11,753 nucleotides of DNA, taken from assembly GCA_947379975.1 (NCBI GenBank), contig CANCPF010000038.1:1-11753 (forward strand). Direction: 5' to 3'. The position numbers and the translations under genes are program-made. The notes under the pieces were generated by a model that worked only from the letters and a program-made list of their open reading frames with translations, searched no databases and was not told where the DNA came from. This stretch comes from Methylophilaceae bacterium. Its GTDB lineage: Bacteria; Pseudomonadota; Gammaproteobacteria; Burkholderiales; Methylophilaceae. How positions within the stretch are numbered: the first letter of the stretch is position 1; every line of letters begins with the position of its first letter. Below are positions 7,414-11,753 of this stretch, piece by piece.

Positions 7414-7550
7414 GCTTGATTGGAAGCTAATTCAAATGAAATAATCAGTTAAATAACAAGTGAAATAATATGTTGGGATAATAAGCCATTACTTCAATGT
7501 TAAGTTGTTCTATTTCTTAGTCCGTGACACTTACGGCAAGTTCCTCCATA

Positions 7551-7578
7551 ATTATGAATTGGCTGTAATGCTTGTCAA
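7551..7578 (-). promoter_or_regulatory. Strong sigma70-type promoter for the TPR-lolB-ispE unit
   Basis: On the minus strand a perfect -35 box TTGACA (7573-7578) is followed by a 16-nt spacer and the -10 box CATAAT (7551-7556, 5 of 6). Expected initiation is near 7543, leaving a leader of about 195 nt before the TPR start codon. The -35 box lies inside an inverted repeat at 7575-7587. Confidence 0.65.
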
Positions 7579-7587
7579 GACACTTGA
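7575..7587. promoter_or_regulatory. Operator-like inverted repeat over the TPR promoter
   Basis: TCAAG-ACA-CTTGA is a perfect 5-bp inverted repeat with a 3-nt spacer. Two further odd palindromes overlap its edges: CTTGTCAAG (7571-7579) and TTGAATCAA (7584-7592). The cluster covers the -35 box of the minus-strand promoter. A dimeric regulator site is plausible, but no known consensus is matched with confidence. Confidence 0.35.
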
Positions 7588-7643
7588 ATCAAAATCGAAC
7601 CTTTATTGGGTGAGAGTTTCAGAGCTTTACTTATGGGTAAATA

Positions 7644-7671
7644 TTGGCTTGTGAGTAAAAGTTGGTATTTT
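7644..7671 (+). promoter_or_regulatory. Candidate proximal promoter for the ABC operon
   Basis: TTGGCT (7644-7649) and TATTTT (7666-7671) are separated by 16 nt. A TG one base before the -10 box (7663-7664) gives an extended -10 element. Both hexamers match consensus at 4 of 6. Initiation would fall near 7678, inside the tandem repeat, with a leader of about 32 nt. Confidence 0.35.
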
Positions 7672-7674
7672 TAG

Positions 7675-7702
7675 CAACGATAATTTAGTAACGATAATGT
7701 AG
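7675..7702 (+). repeat. 14-bp tandem duplication before the ABC ATPase start
   Basis: Two adjacent 14-nt units, CAACGATAATTTAG (7675-7688) and TAACGATAATGTAG (7689-7702), match at 12 of 14 positions. The second unit ends 7 nt before the ATG, so its TAGAG overlaps the only, weak ribosome-binding candidate. Copy number here could alter spacing between the proximal promoter and the start codon. Confidence 0.75.
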
Positions 7703-7709
7703 AGTAACT

Positions 7710-8660
7710 ATGAATAATTTTACAGTAGAGGCCATTGAACTTACTAGGCTTTATGGCGGACGTGAAGCCGTTAGCAATGTAAGTTTTACCTTAAGTAAAG
7801 GCCAAGTGCTAGGCTTCTTAGGGCCTAATGGTGCAGGTAAATCTACCACCATGAAAATGCTAACAGGTAATCTTGCGCCAAGTAATGGCTCTGTCAAAAT
7901 CTGCGGTATAGACATGATGGAAAATCCAAAAGAAGCCAAAGCGCTGATTGGTTATTTGCCTGAAATGCGTCCTTTATATAAAGAGCTGACCGTCGATGAA
8001 TATTTAACCATCGCGGCAAGATTGCATCGTGTTAGTTCTGGCAACATTAAAAAAGCAGTTGAAATCGCTAAAGAACGCTGTGGTTTAGGTCATATGAGCA
8101 AGCGCTTAATTGAGAATTTGTCGAATGGCTATCAACAACGGGTTGGTATTGCGCAAGCTATTATTCATAACCCAATGGTGGTTATTCTAGATGAACCTAC
8201 TGTTGGTCTAGATCCTATTCAAATCCGTGATATTCGCGCATTGATCCGTGAAGTGGGTGCTGAACGTAGCGTGATTATCTCTACGCATATTCTGCCAGAA
8301 GTAGAAATGGTTTGTGACCACGTGCAGATTATAGATAAAGGTAAGCTGGTATTCAACGGTGCAATTGATGTGCTTAAAAAACAGCGCATCGGTAATAAGC
8401 TTTTGATTACTATGCATAATCCACCAAGTGCAGAGGCGATGTTGAAAATAGCTGGCGTCACTGAAGTTGAATTATTGCCAGCAGGTCAAATGCGTGTACG
8501 TTTTGCCGATGGTGCAGCGCCCGCTGAAGCGATTGTGCTGGCTGCCGTGCAAAATAACTGGGGATTACATCAAATTGCACCAGATCAAACCAGCTTGGAA
8601 GATGTGTTCGTACAGCTGACTTATCAAGAACAAGCCGTAGCAGAAGCTTCAATCAGCTAA
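7710..8660 (+). CDS. ABC transporter ATP-binding protein, GldA type
   Basis: This 316-residue protein is the cytoplasmic ATPase of an ABC-2 type exporter or envelope complex. It has Walker A GPNGAGKST (38-46), a signature LSNGYQQRVG (137-146) in place of classic LSGGQ, Walker B VVILDE (157-162) and the switch histidine in STH (191-193). In the Q-loop position it reads GYLPEMRPLY, with Glu85 instead of Gln, as I recall for GldA-like ATPases. After the ~220-residue nucleotide-binding domain comes a ~90-residue C-terminal extension ending in the family-typical SLEDVFVQLT (295-304). It heads a plus-strand operon, with the permease gene 23 nt downstream. The substrate cannot be read from the sequence. 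The gldA symbol is not applied because gliding is not implied. Confidence 0.93.
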   Translation: MNNFTVEAIELTRLYGGREAVSNVSFTLSKGQVLGFLGPNGAGKSTTMKMLTGNLAPSNGSVKICGIDMMENPKEAKALIGYLPEMRPLYKELTVDEYLTIAARLHRVSSGNIKKAVEIAKERCGLGHMSKRLIENLSNGYQQRVGIAQAIIHNPMVVILDEPTVGLDPIQIRDIRALIREVGAERSVIISTHILPEVEMVCDHVQIIDKGKLVFNGAIDVLKKQRIGNKLLITMHNPPSAEAMLKIAGVTEVELLPAGQMRVRFADGAAPAEAIVLAAVQNNWGLHQIAPDQTSLEDVFVQLTYQEQAVAEASIS

Positions 8661-8683
8661 CTTATAGCCATTAAGGTCGAATC

Positions 8684-9430
8684 ATGATTATCAATGTAGC
8701 AAGAAAAGAACTAAAAAGTATGTTTGCCTCGCCTATGGGCTGGGTGATTTTATCATTGCTGATGTTTGCTTTTGGTACGTATTATTTAAATGGTGTTAAC
8801 GATTATTTTGCCGTAATGTCAGGTGCAATGCGTCCAGCAGAGCGTACCGGTGTCACCCAGTTTGTTGGGCAAATGGTCTATGGCTTTGCCTCATTTATGG
8901 TGTTGTTTGCGGTGCCGCTGCTTTCTATGCGCTTAATTAGTGAAGAACGCCGTAGTCAAACTTTACCATTCCTGTTTAGTGCGCCAATCTCGCTGACGGA
9001 AATTGTGGTGGGTAAGTTCTTAGGCTTAGTCGCATTTTTAGGAATATTAGTAGTGTTTATTGGCGCCATGTTATGCACACTGAATATTTGGGCTGATATT
9101 GACTTTGGTTTTATTCTGGCTAACTCGATTGGTTTATTGCTCATGGTGGCTAGTTTTTCTGCACTAGGATTATATTTTTCTAGTCTGACGCAACAACCAG
9201 TCGTCGCTGCTATATTAACCTTCGTCGCGTTATTCGCACTGATGTTTTTAGACCGCTTTTTTGCGGGTGATCCAAGCAATACATTAGCAAGCCTATCGCT
9301 AACGCGTCATTTTCAATCGTTCTCAGGTGGCTTGATTGATACGGCTGATATTGCTTATTTTGGTTTATTTATTTTGACCTTTTTAACGCTAACGGTACGT
9401 CGCTTAGACGCCGATCGCTTACGTGGTTAA
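8684..9430 (+). CDS. ABC-2 type permease, GldF type
   Basis: The 248-residue integral membrane protein shows about six hydrophobic helices, roughly 18-36, 62-83, 112-134, 142-163, 170-190 and 222-237. Between helices 2 and 3 lies the cytoplasmic segment RLISEERRSQTLPFLFSAP, followed by SLTEIVVGKFLG. This is characteristic of ABC-2/NosY/GldF permeases and contacts the ATPase. It would form the membrane channel with the upstream ATPase. A good ribosome site AAGG (8673-8676) stands 7 nt before the ATG. The gene follows the ATPase by 23 nt and precedes the GldG-like gene by 92 nt. Only one permease gene is present, so a homodimer is likely unless another subunit lies beyond the window. Confidence 0.93.
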   Translation: MIINVARKELKSMFASPMGWVILSLLMFAFGTYYLNGVNDYFAVMSGAMRPAERTGVTQFVGQMVYGFASFMVLFAVPLLSMRLISEERRSQTLPFLFSAPISLTEIVVGKFLGLVAFLGILVVFIGAMLCTLNIWADIDFGFILANSIGLLLMVASFSALGLYFSSLTQQPVVAAILTFVALFALMFLDRFFAGDPSNTLASLSLTRHFQSFSGGLIDTADIAYFGLFILTFLTLTVRRLDADRLRG

Positions 9431-9452
9431 CTTGAGTGCTAGTTAAGATTAG

Positions 9453-9485
9453 CAGTTAAATTATTGCCAGTTAAATTATTACTGG
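9453..9485 (+). repeat. 15-bp tandem duplication with hairpin between permease and GldG-like genes
   Basis: Units CAGTTAAATTATTGC (9453-9467) and CAGTTAAATTATTAC (9468-9482) match at 14 of 15 positions. A more degenerate third relative (9439-9452, containing AGTTAA and ATTA) precedes them. The repeat end also creates an inverted repeat CCAGT/ACTGG (9467-9471 and 9481-9485) around a 9-nt AT loop. It has no U tail, so it is not a terminator. Confidence 0.75.
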
Positions 9486-9522
9486 TCACATTTAGAAATT
9501 GTGAAATATTGGATCTTGTAAA

Positions 9523-10908
9523 ATGAACATCAATCGTAAATTACGCCTTCAGTTATTAGTACAAAACAGTTTTTTTGTCGTACTGTTTTTAATGCTAGTT
9601 GTTTTACTAGGCTATTTGGCCAGCCAATATCGCTTTGCAAAAGACATTACTCAGGCTAATCGCAATATCTTAACGCAAGGCAGTGTTAACGTGCTTAAGC
9701 AAATGAAAGAGCCGATTAATATCACTGTTTTTGCCACTAAAGACGATGCAACCGGCGGTGACAATTTCCGTAAAGGCATGATCGATTTCGTTGCGCGTTA
9801 TCAGCGCGAAAAAAAGAATGTACATTTAACTTTTGTAAATCCTTCTGTAGAGCCTAAATTAGCGCAAGATGCCGGCGTTAAAAATGATGGTGAAGTCGTT
9901 GTCGAATACCAAAAGCATGTAGAACACATCACGCCGCCGATTGCCGAACAAGAAATGACCAATTTATTGGTGCGTTTATCTCGCACTAATCAACAAGCGG
10001 TCATGTACCTTGATGGTCATGGCGAACGTAACCTGATTGGTGTTAAAAACTTTGATATAGGCGAATTCGGTAAACAACTACAGGCTAAAGGTTTTAAATT
10101 TGCCAACCCTGATTTAACGATTGTGCAAGCGGTACCGAAGAATGGCGCGATGTTAGTGATTGCTAGCCCACAAGTCGATGTAAGTGAAGTTGAAGCAAAA
10201 AAAATCAAAGCTTATCTTGAAGGTGGCGGTAATTTATTGTGGTTATTGGATGACAATAATCTGCATGGTTTAAAAGACGTTGCTGAATATATAGGCTTGC
10301 AAGTTTCACCTGGTATCGCTATGGATATGGCGTCAGCACAATATGGCGCAGATGCTAGAGTTTCATTCGCTAGCCTGTACGGAGAGCACGCGATTACCTC
10401 GAACTTTATGTTGCGCACACTTTTCCCTGAAGCGCATGAAGTGACTGCTCACGGCACAGATGAAAATGGCTGGAAGGTCAGTAATTTAATTGAAGTTGCG
10501 CCGAATGGTTGGTTGGCCTCAGAAAAACTAGCTAAAGATGCTAAGCCTGTATTCAACGAAAAAAATGACAAAAAAGGCCCGATTAATATTGGTGTTGCGC
10601 TTGAGCGTACTTATGGCAAAAAAGGCCAACGTATTGTGGTGATGGGTAATGGCAACTTTTTATCAAACACGTTCATTACTAATGGCGGAAATCTAGACTT
10701 AGGCGTCAATATGATTAACTGGCTAGCTGGCGATGACAAGCTCATTACCATTCAGCCTATGCCGCTGAAAGATATTAATGTGACGATTCCTGATACTGAT
10801 TCTGGTCGCTTGATTGCTTGGACGGTATTCCATGCTTTTCAATATTTCATTCCACTAGGCATGTTGATTGCAGGATTTTATTTATGGTGGAAACGTAGAA
10901 AAGCGTAA
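9523..10908 (+). CDS. GldG-type ABC transporter auxiliary protein, membrane-anchored
   Basis: The 461-residue protein has an N-terminal membrane helix (about 14-33), a large extracytoplasmic region (35-435) and a C-terminal helix (436-455) ending in the basic WWKRRKA. The layout and motifs match the ABC_transp_aux/GldG family: an N-terminal thioredoxin-like part with INITVFATKDD (65-75), then YLDGHGER (162-169), KIKAYLEGGGNLLWLLDD (227-244) and VVMGNGNFLSN (371-381). This family works with GldA/GldF-type ABC proteins, and its domain was linked to IFT52 in the published GIFT-domain proposal. Function here is unknown; the fold suggests ligand or polymer binding in the periplasm. The ribosome site is weak (GGAT, 9511-9514). 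The downstream partner is a DUF4340 gene. Confidence 0.9.
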   Translation: MNINRKLRLQLLVQNSFFVVLFLMLVVLLGYLASQYRFAKDITQANRNILTQGSVNVLKQMKEPINITVFATKDDATGGDNFRKGMIDFVARYQREKKNVHLTFVNPSVEPKLAQDAGVKNDGEVVVEYQKHVEHITPPIAEQEMTNLLVRLSRTNQQAVMYLDGHGERNLIGVKNFDIGEFGKQLQAKGFKFANPDLTIVQAVPKNGAMLVIASPQVDVSEVEAKKIKAYLEGGGNLLWLLDDNNLHGLKDVAEYIGLQVSPGIAMDMASAQYGADARVSFASLYGEHAITSNFMLRTLFPEAHEVTAHGTDENGWKVSNLIEVAPNGWLASEKLAKDAKPVFNEKNDKKGPINIGVALERTYGKKGQRIVVMGNGNFLSNTFITNGGNLDLGVNMINWLAGDDKLITIQPMPLKDINVTIPDTDSGRLIAWTVFHAFQYFIPLGMLIAGFYLWWKRRKA

Positions 10909-11004
10909 GTTAGATTATGCGCTTGGCCTGTATGTTTGTTGATAACTTGGTTATTAGTAACTTCAGGTAATTACAGCTTTAACTCACGATGTAGAAGGCA
11001 ATAG

Positions 11005-11753
11005 ATGAAAAAACGTTGGTTACTTAATTTAATGATGTTGTGCGTGATTGCAGGCTTAGTTACTTTTTTATTTCTGCGCCCTAAACAAGCGCTAGATCAA
11101 GGTAGCAGCTACGAAATTTCCAGCTATAAATTGTCTGAATTTAACGCGATTAGCGTTGAGTTTCCTAGTAAGGCGCCGGTCACTTTTGAAAAAATAAATG
11201 GTTTTTGGCGTTTGACGGCACCGAATCAAACACGTGCAGACCAAGCTGCGGTGCAACGCATTTTATCGATTATTGCTGCAAAATCTAAAGATAAAATTAC
11301 CAAAGAGAAATTTGAAGCAGCCGATTTAGAAAAATTTGGACTCAATAATCCATCACTAAAATTGAAGCTTATTAGAAATAAAGAAAGCAGTGAAGAATTT
11401 TTGTTTGGTACACATAATCCTGTGACTGACGAGCAATATGTTGCGCATAGAAATGCGATTTACCTGGTTGCAAATGCTTATGGTGAATCTGCGGCAACGC
11501 AAGTCATTGAGTTTGTGGACAAAACGCCATTAAAACCAACTGAAAAAGTTTCCGGTTTTGATTTTAGTCACCTAGAACAATGGGAATCTACGCGATTACA
11601 TTTAGATTTAGTCGAAGGTAAATGGAAATCATCAATCGCTACTGCCAAGTTACAGCAAAATGAATTGAATGAATGGTTAGACTTTTCATGGGTGCATACC
11701 ATGGCCAAGTCTGTAGCGTTTTATACGCCAGATCGTAAAGTAACTTACCCTTC
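11005..11753 (+). CDS. DUF4340-family protein, 3' end beyond the window
   Basis: An open frame begins at ATG 11005, preceded by a good ribosome site AGAAGG (10993-10998), and runs without a stop to the window edge, giving 249 codons. It starts MKKRWLLNLMMLCVIAGLVT, a single N-terminal membrane anchor (about 5-24), followed by a periplasmic region. Segments typical of DUF4340 are visible: GFWRLTAPNQTRADQAAVQ (66-84), LEKFGLNNPSLKLKL (108-122) and FGTHNPVTDEQYVAH (134-148) followed by IYLV. This family is commonly found next to GldG-like genes. The gene lies 96 nt after the GldG-like gene on the same strand and should belong to the same operon. Its function is unknown; I infer a periplasmic subunit of the ABC complex. 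The C-terminal part is outside the window. Confidence 0.88.
   Translation, partial: MKKRWLLNLMMLCVIAGLVTFLFLRPKQALDQGSSYEISSYKLSEFNAISVEFPSKAPVTFEKINGFWRLTAPNQTRADQAAVQRILSIIAAKSKDKITKEKFEAADLEKFGLNNPSLKLKLIRNKESSEEFLFGTHNPVTDEQYVAHRNAIYLVANAYGESAATQVIEFVDKTPLKPTEKVSGFDFSHLEQWESTRLHLDLVEGKWKSSIATAKLQQNELNEWLDFSWVHTMAKSVAFYTPDRKVTYP

Larger units (their letters stand above)
7349..7709. other. Divergent intergenic regulatory region
   Basis: This 361-bp AT-rich stretch separates the minus-strand TPR-lolB-ispE unit from the plus-strand ABC operon. I find no coding region with both a plausible start site and protein-like composition, and no tRNA. It contains a strong minus-strand promoter (7551-7578), an inverted repeat over its -35 box (7575-7587), two weaker plus-strand promoter candidates (7385-7413 and 7644-7671), a small 4-bp hairpin CCGT/ACGG (7522-7536) and a tandem repeat (7675-7702). 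The minus-strand promoter implies an untranslated leader of about 195 nt for the TPR gene. Confidence 0.7.

Noticed and set aside
7445..7489. Minus-strand 14-codon ORF (starting MAYYPNIL) in the TPR leader
   Set aside because: Too short and without a good ribosome site. Kept only as a possibility in the leader finding, not called as a gene.
7560..7575. TGGC…GCTTG resembling a sigma54 promoter
   Set aside because: The GG-to-GC spacing is 7 nt instead of 10, so it does not fit the sigma54 consensus.
1..11753. Insertion sequences, CRISPR array, prophage or defence genes
   Set aside because: No transposase, spaced direct-repeat array, integrase or defence domain is visible. Both tRNA genes have ordinary neighbours, with no duplicated tRNA end that would mark an attachment site.

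Overview
The window looks like chromosomal DNA from a moderately AT-rich betaproteobacterium. The left arm has the order TPR lipoprotein – lolB – ispE – tRNA-Gln – prs – rplY – pth – ychF, a block I know from betaproteobacterial chromosomes. Base composition and protein style would fit Methylophilaceae or relatives. That placement is inference from gene order and general resemblance, not from a search.

Left arm (1-7348, all minus strand). Reading in the direction of transcription, it starts with a TPR-repeat lipoprotein. LolB (outer-membrane lipoprotein receptor) and IspE (fourth step of the MEP isoprenoid pathway) follow, then tRNA-Gln(UUG) ending in a rho-independent terminator. Next come prs (PRPP synthetase) and rplY (long, CTC-type 5S rRNA-binding bL25), with a second clear terminator after rplY. 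Pth (peptidyl-tRNA hydrolase) and YchF (OBG-family ATPase) follow, and finally a separately promoted elongator tRNA-Met. Apart from the envelope genes at its start, the block serves translation and precursor supply. The two terminators and two good sigma70-type promoters (tRNA-Met; TPR gene) divide it into at least four transcription units.

Divergent spacer (7349-7709). This 361-bp stretch has no convincing gene. It holds a strong minus-strand promoter for the TPR-lolB-ispE unit whose -35 box lies in a short inverted repeat, weaker plus-strand promoter candidates, and a 14-bp tandem duplication directly before the next start codon.

Right arm (7710-11753, all plus strand). This is a four-gene operon running off the right edge: an ABC ATPase of the GldA type, a six-helix ABC-2 permease of the GldF type, a membrane-anchored periplasmic GldG-type auxiliary protein, and a partial DUF4340 protein. 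Together they look like one envelope ABC complex with large periplasmic modules. Its substrate is unknown. The GldAFG name comes from Bacteroidetes gliding, which is unlikely to be the role here. This operon is the least understood system in the window. The two tRNAs also carry unusual acceptor-stem pairs: G3·U70 in tRNA-Gln and U6·U67 in tRNA-Met.
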